This document shows positions 1-8,167 of a DNA stretch of 64,000 bases, piece after piece; within the stretch, counting starts at the first letter, position 1; each line of letters begins with the position of its first letter. The DNA comes from Cyclobacterium amurskyense (GTDB lineage: Bacteria > Bacteroidota > Bacteroidia > Cytophagales > Cyclobacteriaceae), in contig NZ_CP012040.1 of assembly GCF_001050135.1 (NCBI RefSeq), positions 2,453,001 through 2,517,000 of the forward strand, written 5' to 3'. A model generated the notes under the pieces. That model searched no databases and was not told the DNA's origin. It saw only the letters and a list, made by a program, of their open reading frames with translations. Both the position numbers and the translations under genes were made by a program.

Positions 1-1144
1 TCGCCAGTTGTTCATGACCTAGCAGTCTTTTGATTATCCTTTGTTCTCTTTTCTTAACAGTTTTACTCGATTTAATTCCGGTGTAGTCTGGTAAAATGAA
101 TATAAGGGGTAGGGCAATACTGATGTAGATTCCACCATGACTAACAATTTTCCAAAACTTGCCTTGTAAAGTCATCCATCGAGCAAATACTATTGCCAGC
201 CCTGCATAGGAAAAAGTAGGCCAATTAACCATTGCCTCTTTAAAAATACTCAAAGAGGCAAAAATAAGAAAGGCCATCATTCCCGGTAGAACAAGAAAAA
301 TGAAAGGGGTACTTATATTTTTAAAGTTGAATTTAAATGTTAGTAGCCATGAGGGTAACAGAAACAATGATACGATTGCCAATTGCCCTTTTACGAATTC
401 TAATAAACTTTTGCTTGCAGCCGTCAGCGAAAATGGTTTTGAGCTAGTTCCTTCTGTGCCGGTCAAGGCCAGCAAATGCAGAAAGGTTTCAAAGTTATTT
501 TGCCAGTTCCAAATTACAATCGGCAAGAATCCCAATGCACTTATCATTACAAATACCAAGAAATTAGCTCTTTGTGTTTTCCACTTTCTTATAAACAGCA
601 GGTATATAATAAGTACAGGAAAGATCAGGACCATCACATACTTCGCTGTAAGCCCCAATACTGTAGCTATTCCTGCATAAATCCAACAAACTCTATTTTC
701 CTCATTAATCCCTCTATAACTAAGATAAATGCTTAAGATCCAAAAGAAGGAGAGGGAGGAGTCTGTCATATGAAAGGTGGAAGCCAGCCACCAAAATGGC
801 ATTGCCTGTATGGCTAATGCAGACCAAAAACCAACTTTTTTTGAGTATAAATAGGTGCCAAAGATAAAAGTAACCCAGGCTATTCCTATACCACATAGAA
901 TTGCGTTGATGCGGATGGCAAGCTCTGTATTGCCCATCACTGCAGTACTTATAAAGTTAAGCACTGCAACTAAAGCTGGTTTTGAATAATAATGCCAAGC
1001 CAAATTCTGGGACCATAACCAGTACTGTGCTTCTTCGGTAAATAAATTTATTTCTGGACGGAGGGTAAATAGTATTTTGGCTAGCGAGAGCCCCAATGTT
1101 AACAGGTAAAAATAGAGGGAATATTTTTTTTGGTTGAGGACCAT
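1..1144 (-). CDS. membrane glycosyltransferase (GT39/GT83, ArnT/PMT-like), 3' part outside window
   Basis: Reading down from the ATG at 1144, the frame stays open to the left edge, so about 381 codons are visible and the C-terminus is missing. The protein starts with a basic stretch and a membrane segment. About 35 residues in comes a loop with E-E-A-Q-Y-W-L-W-S-Q and then W-H-Y-Y-S-K-P-A. This is the first periplasmic loop typical of lipid-phosphate-sugar dependent glycosyltransferases of the ArnT/PMT_2 type, where an acidic residue lies near the start. Several hydrophobic helices follow, ending in a Lys/Arg-rich tail (KSSKTVKKREQR) near the edge. The likely job is sugar transfer from a polyprenyl-phosphate donor at the inner membrane; the acceptor cannot be told. 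The family call is from motif and topology, not from an alignment. Confidence 0.75.
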   Translation of the reverse strand, partial: MVLNQKKYSLYFYLLTLGLSLAKILFTLRPEINLFTEEAQYWLWSQNLAWHYYSKPALVAVLNFISTAVMGNTELAIRINAILCGIGIAWVTFIFGTYLYSKKVGFWSALAIQAMPFWWLASTFHMTDSSLSFFWILSIYLSYRGINEENRVCWIYAGIATVLGLTAKYVMVLIFPVLIIYLLFIRKWKTQRANFLVFVMISALGFLPIVIWNWQNNFETFLHLLALTGTEGTSSKPFSLTAASKSLLEFVKGQLAIVSLFLLPSWLLTFKFNFKNISTPFIFLVLPGMMAFLIFASLSIFKEAMVNWPTFSYAGLAIVFARWMTLQGKFWKIVSHGGIYISIALPLIFILPDYTGIKSSKTVKKREQRIIKRLLGHEQLA

Positions 1145-1520
1145 AAAAAATTGACCTGGTTAAATGCTCTTATAATAATACCCGATAATCTAAGGCTAAA
1201 TATTTATTAACCAATAATTTAACGCGGATTATTTACTAGGGTTTGATAACCCTATTCCTTATTATTAGGGATATGTTGTAATTGCAAGGAAATCAGGCTG
1301 TGTTGCAAGTTTGGACTTGTGTTATGATGGTAAACTATCCTACTTTCAGGAAGAGTTGGTATTGAGCACAATTAATCGAAAATTAGGAGAATTCATTAGG
1401 TTATAAATTGCCTATTGAATGAATATTCATATAAACGTGAATATTTTACACTATCGGACGCGGTAGCAAATCACCTTTGGCCATTAAGAACTTATACACG
1501 GACTATTTACTAGGGCAAAA
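1145..1520. other. intergenic stretch with a 20-bp imperfect direct repeat
   Basis: No gene is visible. Two similar sequences in the same orientation bound the segment: 1221-1241 (core GGATTATTTACTAGGG) and 1496-1515 (core GGACTATTTACTAGGG). The core faintly resembles the right end of the dispersed MITE-like repeat found elsewhere in the window (GGATTATGTAATAGG). This may be a decayed relative, but the match is too short to be sure. Confidence 0.35.
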
Positions 1521-3941
1521 TCATGGATTGGGAATAATCCAAATTTCTGCAACTTGTGAACCTCTTTCTCCTTCGCTGCACGTCCATTGTAGAACAAGAT
1601 TGCCATCTGAATAGGAGCTGGCAGGAAGTTCAAATTCATACAAAGGCTTAATACCCGTTCTGATATAATCGTGGATTAGATGCCCATCATCAGTGGTCAA
1701 TTTCATTTTGGCTCGGAACCTTCCGGTATAAGCAATTCTGATTTTGTAGGAAACCTCTGGGTTAAGCTGATCATAATTGATGATCAGGGGCGTGTCATAA
1801 AGTGTAGTTACTTGATTCATCCATGCCAATGGAGTAGCAGTGCCTCCGAAACCTACTGCCTGGATTTCATGAACCCACTCTTGGCCCCTTAGTCCAACGC
1901 CAAAACTTTCTCTAGGACCATAGAGCCCTCCTGGATCTTGACTCCATTCTATTGGCTTTAATATCCTTTCCCAGCTTTTCCCTTGTCCAAAATTGTCATA
2001 AAAACCTCCAGGTCCAGGATTGGTTCGATTCAGTAATTGAGCTATTTTTTCTAATCTCTGCTTCTCCTCGGTTTCTTTCTTGATGTCATTAAGGTTGGCC
2101 AAAAGCCATGGCGCATCATTAAGCACCACGTCTAGATTGTCTATGAAGTTCCCCCTTCCAGAAGCCGCTCCATGCGGATTGACAGTCAGTTGTGCGCCAA
2201 TACTATTATAAAGTGCATCTGCCAATTCCAAACATCTATGTTTTAATTGAGCAATGTAAGGATCAGCCATTTGCTCATTTAAAAAGGCTGTGGCGACTTT
2301 TATACTATTCAAGCTTCCCTCTTTTTCTGCCCTGTGGAGCGCATTTTGTGCCTTTTGTTCTTGTTGGGTTTCAAAGAGCAGTTTCTGCTGAATGTATGCG
2401 TCATAATAGGCACGGATCAAGCCCATTTGAAACCTGAAATTACTCATTAGTTTGGCATCGGCTCTTTTTTCCATGTCCTGCCATTGTGCCAGCGTTTGAG
2501 AAATACTAGTGTTAGAGAGCAATGGACCCTGCAGGTTCTTCTCCTCAGCTAAAAAACCATTGGCTGCTGCATCTGTCCATTCCGGACCAAAGAAAAATCG
2601 AGAATAATCCCTAAGTGTTTCTATTACTTCTGTTTCAGGATTCCATTCCTGGTCTGTCCAAATAAATTTGTTTACATCATCATTGGTGCCTTCAGAATAG
2701 CTCAAGCTTCCATTGGCATATTGGGCCAGAGAGTTGTGGATGGTTTTTTGATCTATCGGACGAGGATTTATGGATTCCCTTCCTAAGGTCATGGCCATGG
2801 CCAAATCCCATTCTGGTATTGGATATTGAGAGCTTAGGTTATGGGTAATGTCCGGATACCTTCGAATAGGAAGTGAGGCGTCTGTTAATTGTCTCAGTTC
2901 AGGTAATGGTATTTTAACCCAAGGGCCGAAAACCACACCACCAAACCAATCGTACTTTTGGTTGACGTGATAAAAGAAACGATCAAACCAGGCCTTTGTA
3001 GGCTTAAACACCTGAGGGGAAACCCATATTTTGGCGTTCGGGTGAAATCTATGAAGCTTGGTAGCCACTTCTTCTAGCCAATCAAACAATACATCCGGTT
3101 CAAGGTCTCCTGGGTCTCCTCCAGGAACAAACAAATGATCCAGCCTTGGAATAGAGGCAAATACATCTTTGCGTTGTGTTAGTTCTATTGTTCTTGTTTG
3201 CGGGTCTTCATAGTCATCTTCCATATTTGGAAACCACATCCATACATCCAAGTCCAATTCATCGGCAATTCGCGACTGCTCTCCGATCATGTCTATTGCA
3301 GGTATAGTCATGTGACGGGAGGTAAAGTCATCATCCGTTCGTGGAGGCATAATTTCAATACTATTGGAACCAAAGAGTGCCAGCTCTCTAATGTATTGGT
3401 CAAAACGATCCACTGTAAAGGCATCATAAGCATTAGTCTTGGGACGATAACCTAGTTGGTGCCCTCTAATGGGAGATTTTGGTGAAGAGGACTTTTCAAT
3501 GGCTTTGGACAATAAAAGCTGATCTTTAGCCCAATTCATTTTTCTAAGCAGGTGTCCTATTCCAAACAATAAGCCCCTGTCATCTTGCCCTATAATAATG
3601 GCGTTCGGGTTGGTTGATGTATTGTCAATAATGACTTTGAACCCTTCATCAGGCATAGGCTGTACTTCATTAAGAAGCTTCCTCCAATTCTTAGGAAGGC
3701 TTGGGATATCCTCGAATTGGGTCAAAAGGATGGAAGATTGTGTTCTTTTTGCCTTCGTTTGTATAGGAAATGGTTTTTCTACGCGCTTTGTCAGTTCCTC
3801 ATGTAGTATGGTGGCATATTTTTGCAATCGCTCACTATTGCCATGAGGGATTATGACAGCATTTGAAAAATCAAGATCTTGGCCATAAGAAAGGCCGTTT
3901 ATTAAAAAAACAGAAACAATTAAAAGGGTTCGTAGTAGCAT
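1521..3941 (-). CDS. secreted glycoside hydrolase-like protein (GH20/GH67-type N-domain, TIM barrel)
   Basis: An 806-residue protein with a clear signal peptide (residues 1-21, ending Y-G-Q). Residues 22-150 look like the alpha/beta domain that precedes the catalytic barrel in GH20, GH67, GH84 and GH115 enzymes; the segment DDRGLLFGIGHLLRKM near residue 120 is its usual last helix. From about 158 (RGHQLGYRPKTNAYD) to 480 the pattern fits a TIM barrel, with acidic and aromatic clusters such as PPRTDDD, VPGGDPGD and SYSEGTNDD. A helical region follows, then a beta-rich, probably carbohydrate-binding, C-terminus after about 640. The product is likely periplasmic or exported and acts on a polysaccharide or oligosaccharide. 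The exact GH family and the catalytic residues were not identified. A TAnnTTTG-type box lies just upstream. Confidence 0.65.
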   Translation of the reverse strand: MLLRTLLIVSVFLINGLSYGQDLDFSNAVIIPHGNSERLQKYATILHEELTKRVEKPFPIQTKAKRTQSSILLTQFEDIPSLPKNWRKLLNEVQPMPDEGFKVIIDNTSTNPNAIIIGQDDRGLLFGIGHLLRKMNWAKDQLLLSKAIEKSSSPKSPIRGHQLGYRPKTNAYDAFTVDRFDQYIRELALFGSNSIEIMPPRTDDDFTSRHMTIPAIDMIGEQSRIADELDLDVWMWFPNMEDDYEDPQTRTIELTQRKDVFASIPRLDHLFVPGGDPGDLEPDVLFDWLEEVATKLHRFHPNAKIWVSPQVFKPTKAWFDRFFYHVNQKYDWFGGVVFGPWVKIPLPELRQLTDASLPIRRYPDITHNLSSQYPIPEWDLAMAMTLGRESINPRPIDQKTIHNSLAQYANGSLSYSEGTNDDVNKFIWTDQEWNPETEVIETLRDYSRFFFGPEWTDAAANGFLAEEKNLQGPLLSNTSISQTLAQWQDMEKRADAKLMSNFRFQMGLIRAYYDAYIQQKLLFETQQEQKAQNALHRAEKEGSLNSIKVATAFLNEQMADPYIAQLKHRCLELADALYNSIGAQLTVNPHGAASGRGNFIDNLDVVLNDAPWLLANLNDIKKETEEKQRLEKIAQLLNRTNPGPGGFYDNFGQGKSWERILKPIEWSQDPGGLYGPRESFGVGLRGQEWVHEIQAVGFGGTATPLAWMNQVTTLYDTPLIINYDQLNPEVSYKIRIAYTGRFRAKMKLTTDDGHLIHDYIRTGIKPLYEFELPASSYSDGNLVLQWTCSEGERGSQVAEIWIIPNP

Positions 3942-3960
3942 CGTTATTTGGGATTATCCC

Positions 3961-3968
3961 CAAATATA
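3961..3968 (-). promoter_or_regulatory. putative -7 box (TATATTTG) of the 806-aa hydrolase gene
   Basis: On the minus strand the sequence reads TATATTTG, matching the Bacteroidota -7 consensus TAnnTTTG, about 20 bp before the ATG. No convincing -33 TTTG was found at the usual distance. Confidence 0.4.
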
Positions 3969-4001
3969 CCTTTTTGCTATGCATTTAGGCTATTTTGAAA
4001 G

Positions 4002-4610
4002 TTAGTATCGTCGCCTTACTTCGTAATTTTTTATTGGATTGTGCATGCTGACTTTTAGCATCTGTCCATTTTGATAGTAATATTTGTTTTGATCGCCTTC
4101 TATATGGGTGGTGTAAATCCCCTCACCATGAGCCCTAATTTCCGAATATTTTCCCAAGTTTTCGGCCATCATTAATTTTACTCCCTTTGGCTCTTCAAAA
4201 AATAGCCGGACAGCACTATGATGGATCGGTTCATTAATGGTGTCTGAGTTTTCATATTTATACCCTTTTGCATCAATTATATACTGATCACCTTCTAACC
4301 AAATTTTGGAAACAAAGTCGCCTCTGTTAGTCTTAGAACTTACTATGGAATTAATAAAAATGCCATCAAGGTATTTCACCTTCATATTGTAGTCTACATT
4401 TATTGTCCCAAACAGCCAAAAACTCACCTTACTTTCTAGTAAATATAGGGTGGTATCCCCATTTAAGACCTTGTTGGCTTCCATGTCTCCAATTTTAAAC
4501 CCTGCCAAAGTAATGTCAAAATCGATTTGGTCTTGAGCATTCAAGGCAGATGTAGATAAAAAGAGGAGCATACTGAAACAGCAGGCAATATAAATTCCTG
4601 TTCTAGGCAT
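4002..4610 (-). CDS. secreted protein of unknown function (DUF6134/DUF3108-like)
   Basis: A 202-residue exported protein with a signal peptide at residues 1-25. The mature part begins with alternating hydrophobic strands (IDFDITLAGFKIGDMEANKV), a pattern I associate with the DUF6134 and DUF3108 families of periplasmic beta-rich proteins whose function is not established. The C-terminal half is also beta-rich and ends in NPIKNYEVRRRY. It lies 60 bp upstream of the hydrolase gene on the same strand, so the two may be cotranscribed. The family name is from memory of the pattern and is moderately uncertain. Confidence 0.5.
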   Translation of the reverse strand: MPRTGIYIACCFSMLLFLSTSALNAQDQIDFDITLAGFKIGDMEANKVLNGDTTLYLLESKVSFWLFGTINVDYNMKVKYLDGIFINSIVSSKTNRGDFVSKIWLEGDQYIIDAKGYKYENSDTINEPIHHSAVRLFFEEPKGVKLMMAENLGKYSEIRAHGEGIYTTHIEGDQNKYYYQNGQMLKVSMHNPIKNYEVRRRY

Positions 4611-4713
4611 TAGCTATTGGTTAAAATAATGAGCAGATAGTAAGGTATAAAAAAGACTGAATTTGTTCAAGTTCCCATTAAGATATTAGGTGATGGATGT
4701 ACCTAAATTGTAG

Positions 4714-4931
4714 TTAAACCCGAAATATGCAATAGACAATCTATTACGTGCTGAAATCGCTTCAAAATCAGCCACTTCGTTGCTGTTTTCAATTTCACCA
4801 TAGCGGTGCTATGCTAAAATCTCCAAACAGCCTGATTGTCTTGCGATTGCAACACTTCCCGTCAACACGGGACAGGCTTCACCCCTGACTATTGTCAGGA
4901 CGGAGAAATCCTATTACATAATCCGGGTTAA
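4714..4931 (+). repeat. MITE-like dispersed repeat, full copy 1
   Basis: A 218-bp element beginning AACCCGAAATATGCAATAG and ending in the imperfect inverse of that sequence (end read backwards: AACCCGGATTATGTAATAG; 16 of 19 positions agree). Inside are three hairpins: CATAGC-GGT-GCTATG, CCCGT-CAAC-ACGGG and CCTGAC-TATT-GTCAGG. Other full copies are at 15791-16008 and 55731-55948. The right end overlaps the 3' end of the alpha/beta hydrolase gene and provides its stop codon. With the 100 bp before it, this fills the gap between 4611 and 4913. No open frame or transposase lies inside. Confidence 0.85.
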
Positions 4932-5693
4932 AAAGCCCAAAGCTATCTTATTAAAAGCTTCTGGGTTTTCTACATTGACTACATGTCCACAAGAAGGAAC
5001 CACCTCAAGTTTGGCTGACTGATGGGTTTTGACCAGCTTTGCAATGGTGGGTAGAAACATATAATCTTCTTCACCCATAAGGTAAAGTGTGGGAATGTTG
5101 GTCTCTTTAATTCTGAAAAAATCCAATAGAGGGTTTACTCTTGAAGTGAGGCTAAACCAGCGAATAAACTCCTTTTGGTATAATTTTTTCGCCTCCTGAA
5201 CAAATAAATATCTGGAAGCCTTGTGGTTTTTCCTAGGCATAATAATAAAAGCAAACAGCTTGTAAAGTAGAAGGTAAGGGATCACAGATTTCAGCAAAAT
5301 CCCTAGCCGCATCAATACTTGTCCTCTGATGTTTAGCTTCATAATCGCGCCAGCAAGCACCATACTCGAAACTCTTTCAGGATATCTTTCTGTAATCTCC
5401 CTAATGATTATTGTTCCTAATGAGATCCCTACAAAGTGAGATTTTTCAATCTTGAGATGGTTTAATACCTCCATGACCTCATCGGAAATTACTGGGAATG
5501 TATATTTTTTTAATTTTTCGTAGACTTTGTCTTTTGATTTTCCATGACCACGTAAGTCCACCAACAAAACGTTGAAGGATTTTTTGAAATCTCGGATCTG
5601 TTTAAACCAAATAGCGCTGCTTCCTCCTGCACCATGCACAAAAGTAACCCAAGGGGCTTCAGGTTTTAATAAATATGTGGTATAATGGAGCAT
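4914..5693 (-). CDS. alpha/beta hydrolase
   Basis: A 259-residue cytoplasmic protein with the full alpha/beta-hydrolase set: oxyanion motif H-G-A-G-G near residue 20, D-L-R-G-H-G-K-S near 46, nucleophile elbow G-I-S-L-G with Ser91, probable acid Asp210 (GEEDYMF) and His237 (SCGHVVNVENP). The fold and triad are secure; the substrate is not known. The length is normal for the family. The 3' end is odd: the last five codons (L-T-R-I-M) and the TAA lie inside the inverted-repeat end of a MITE-like element. The original C-terminus has therefore been replaced or trimmed by its insertion, after the essential His. Confidence 0.85.
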   Translation of the reverse strand: MLHYTTYLLKPEAPWVTFVHGAGGSSAIWFKQIRDFKKSFNVLLVDLRGHGKSKDKVYEKLKKYTFPVISDEVMEVLNHLKIEKSHFVGISLGTIIIREITERYPERVSSMVLAGAIMKLNIRGQVLMRLGILLKSVIPYLLLYKLFAFIIMPRKNHKASRYLFVQEAKKLYQKEFIRWFSLTSRVNPLLDFFRIKETNIPTLYLMGEEDYMFLPTIAKLVKTHQSAKLEVVPSCGHVVNVENPEAFNKIALGFLTRIM

Positions 5694-5814
5694 GACTTAT
5701 TTAACACGAAATATCCCTATATGGTTTAATCTCTAATAAGATTCATTATGAGTTCTTGGATAGGTGAAACATTATAGCAAGGATTTCAATTTCCAATTTC
5801 TCTAATTTCTTGAA

Positions 5815-5850
5815 AAAAGCCTGTCCCTGGAAAGTTAGGGACAGGCTTTT
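5815..5850 (-). terminator. intrinsic terminator after the SGNH hydrolase gene
   Basis: A 14-bp perfect stem (5815-5828 with 5837-5850, loop of 8) built on AAGCCTGTCCCT. On the minus strand it is followed by a T run. It lies 26 bp past the SGNH hydrolase stop codon. Confidence 0.8.
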
Positions 5851-5876
5851 GCTTTGATGACATGGTGAGCTGCAAC

Positions 5877-6506
5877 TCAGCGAATTTCCTTGGCGATCAA
5901 TTTTGCCATGATCTTGTTTCCTCTTTTATTAGGATGAACACCGTCTGCAAAAAGTTTTCCATACTTCTCCATAGGCTGGTGCATGTCTATTAGGCTTGCT
6001 CCTGTTTTTTCAGCTGCCTGGCGGATTAGTTGCACCATTTCGTTGACAATAATTTCTTCTGTGATATCAAAATTGGTTTTGAAAACAGGGACAGGAAGGC
6101 AGACATATATTTTCCCGTTTTCAGGCATACTTGCCCTAAAAGTCTCTATCATTTCCACATAATTGTCCAGAAATTCATCCTTGTACTTCCAGTTTTGAGG
6201 CTTGGAGTCATTGGTACCCAGTTTGATAACCAGAATATCAGGGGCAAAAGATTTAACACCTTCAAACTGAGGCTCATTCCAGTAAGGGTAATCCCCATTT
6301 TTTAATAAAGTACGTCCACTAACACCAAAGTTGATGACATGGTACTTTTTACCCAATTTCTCCTGTAATTGAAGTGGGTAACTGTCAGGATGTTCACGGC
6401 CTGGTCCTTGGGTGATACTGTTACCCACACAGGCAACTTTAATAGGTGATTGGGCTAAAACTTCCTGCCCTATAAATAACAGCAGGATATAAAATAACTT
6501 GTTCAT
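5877..6506 (-). CDS. secreted SGNH/GDSL hydrolase
   Basis: A 209-residue protein with a signal peptide (residues 1-19, V-L-A-Q). All SGNH blocks are visible: block I G-N-S-I-T-Q with Ser30, block II G-V-S-G (61-64), block III G-T-N-D (97-100) and block V D-G-V-H with Asp188 and His191. It is probably a periplasmic esterase or deacetylase. In this phylum such proteins often deacetylate or de-esterify glycans, which would fit the hydrolases nearby, but the substrate is inferred only. Transcribed alone, ending at a strong terminator. Confidence 0.88.
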   Translation of the reverse strand: MNKLFYILLLFIGQEVLAQSPIKVACVGNSITQGPGREHPDSYPLQLQEKLGKKYHVINFGVSGRTLLKNGDYPYWNEPQFEGVKSFAPDILVIKLGTNDSKPQNWKYKDEFLDNYVEMIETFRASMPENGKIYVCLPVPVFKTNFDITEEIIVNEMVQLIRQAAEKTGASLIDMHQPMEKYGKLFADGVHPNKRGNKIMAKLIAKEIR

Positions 6507-6607
6507 GAATTTTGATTTTGCTTTGAAAGTGGAAATTACATAATTTTTAAATGCTTTGATCCTTTCAATTCTTTAAATTGCCCGTCAGTTGGAATTTTTC
6601 AGGTGCA

Positions 6608-7453
6608 ATGAAATTGAATTACTTGGTCTTTTTTGAAAAGTTTAACCTCCTTTCTTTGGATGTGGTAACAGGGGCATGTGCGGGGATGTGTTTTTTCGCT
6701 GATTTGATGAAAGTGAATTTGTCCTGGAAAATCTATTTGCTTTTGGCGCTTGCTGTATGGAGCATTTATACTTTTGACCATTTATTGGATGCCAGAAAGG
6801 TGAAAGGAAAAGCTTTGTCCCATAGACATAGGTTTCATCAAGACCATTTTACTTTACTATTGGGATTGCTGTTCCTGGCCGTTATCTCTGGCTTTGTGTT
6901 GGCCTTATGGTTTTTGCCTTCTTTAAGGATGTTTGGTTCTGGACTAGGTCTTGCCTTTCTCATCGTATTGTCTATGGCAATATTGCGTATTGCAGGAAAA
7001 AAAACAGCCGCTGTTAAAGAGTTTTCTACTGCTTTATTTTATGTGGCAGGACTTGTTTTAATTCCCCTATTGAATATAGACCTTTCATTTTCCTCCAATT
7101 ATTGGATGTTTTTTTTAGGCGCCTATTTTTTATTGGCTTGGTATAATCTGGTATTTCTTTCCTATAGTGATAGTGAGCAAGATTTTGCTGAAGGGCAGGA
7201 GTCTATTGTGACCGTCCTTGGTATAGAAAAAACACGGAAATTACTGTGGTCACTTACCATTATTGGTTTGTTTTACCTGGTGGTTCTTTTTCTTATACTG
7301 CCTTCTTTTTACCATGTATATACGCTGATTTGGGGTTTAATGCTTTTGATGCACATTTTGAGTTTTGTGGAATTTCCCGGTACCAATAACTTAAAAACCA
7401 GAAAGAGACTTGAGTTGGCTTTTACCCTACCTTTGCTGTTATTGTTTTTTTAA
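6608..7453 (+). CDS. UbiA-like multi-pass membrane protein
   Basis: About 281 residues from the ATG at 6608. An in-frame TTG lies 30 bp upstream but is less likely. Eight or so hydrophobic segments alternate with short loops. The first cytoplasmic loop carries Y-T-F-D-H-L-L-D-A-R-K, which resembles the N/D-x-x-x-D prenyl-diphosphate motif of the UbiA family, followed by a His-rich HRHRFHQDH. A second acidic loop, YSDSEQDFAEGQESI, sits where UbiA proteins carry their second motif. Prenyl or lipid transfer in the inner membrane is plausible but unproven. A class I methyltransferase starts 33 bp downstream on the same strand, so the two are probably one operon modifying a lipid-like product. Confidence 0.55.
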   Translation: MKLNYLVFFEKFNLLSLDVVTGACAGMCFFADLMKVNLSWKIYLLLALAVWSIYTFDHLLDARKVKGKALSHRHRFHQDHFTLLLGLLFLAVISGFVLALWFLPSLRMFGSGLGLAFLIVLSMAILRIAGKKTAAVKEFSTALFYVAGLVLIPLLNIDLSFSSNYWMFFLGAYFLLAWYNLVFLSYSDSEQDFAEGQESIVTVLGIEKTRKLLWSLTIIGLFYLVVLFLILPSFYHVYTLIWGLMLLMHILSFVEFPGTNNLKTRKRLELAFTLPLLLLFF

Positions 7454-7486
7454 CCCCAATTTGTGAATAGCTGATCCACTCCCAAA

Positions 7487-8167
7487 ATGAAGACAAAGGA
7501 CAAATTGAGTACAGTGGATAAATACAGGTTTCTTGCTCCTATTTATGATTACCTTGCCTCTCTTGTATTAGGCAAGGCCTTTCATGAAAGCAAAAAGACA
7601 TTTTTGGAAATTATTCAGCCGGGAGATACGGTATGGGTAATTGGAGGAGGAACAGGTGCTATCCTGCCTGAAATCTTAAAAAGATGCGGCAAGAATGGAA
7701 AAATCATTTACATGGAAGCCTCGAATAAAATGCTTGAAAAGGCAAAAGGTAGGGTTTCATTGGACTGTCAAAGCCGGGTAGAATTTATCTGTTCCGAAGA
7801 TTTTGGACTTCCCAAGGAGGGGGAAATTGATGTTGTTATCACTCAATTTCTATTGGATGTATTGACAGATCATTCTATTAATTCTTTGTTTCAAAGAGTA
7901 AAGCAAAAGGTCTCCCCAAGCACTTCTTGGTTATTTTTGGATTTTTATCCAGTGAAGGACAAGCAATGGCTGATACATTTAATGATCACAAGTTTTAGCC
8001 TGTTGGCCAAACATCCGAGAAAAGAACTTCCTGATTATGATAAATTCTTTAAAAACTGGGATTGGGGTGAAAAAAAAGCAGTAAGCTTTGAAAAAGGATT
8101 TTATAAGGCCAAGCTTTATCGCTTAGCGCCAAAGGCTATCAAATCAGAAACGATCTCTTTAAAATAA
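7487..8167 (+). CDS. class I SAM-dependent methyltransferase
   Basis: A 226-residue soluble protein. Motif I is V-I-G-G-G-T-G-A (about 51-58), preceded by PGDTVW; an acidic residue after strand 2 is seen in YMEASNKML and motif IV in DVVITQFLLDVL. This matches the UbiE/Methyltransf_25 type. It follows the UbiA-like gene by 33 bp. The last 17 codons overlap, tail to tail, the end of the ceramidase gene on the other strand (8116-8167). Substrate unknown. Confidence 0.75.
   Translation: MKTKDKLSTVDKYRFLAPIYDYLASLVLGKAFHESKKTFLEIIQPGDTVWVIGGGTGAILPEILKRCGKNGKIIYMEASNKMLEKAKGRVSLDCQSRVEFICSEDFGLPKEGEIDVVITQFLLDVLTDHSINSLFQRVKQKVSPSTSWLFLDFYPVKDKQWLIHLMITSFSLLAKHPRKELPDYDKFFKNWDWGEKKAVSFEKGFYKAKLYRLAPKAIKSETISLK

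Noticed and set aside
300..736. Two plus-strand frames near the left edge
   Set aside because: They are antisense to the open, motif-bearing glycosyltransferase frame.
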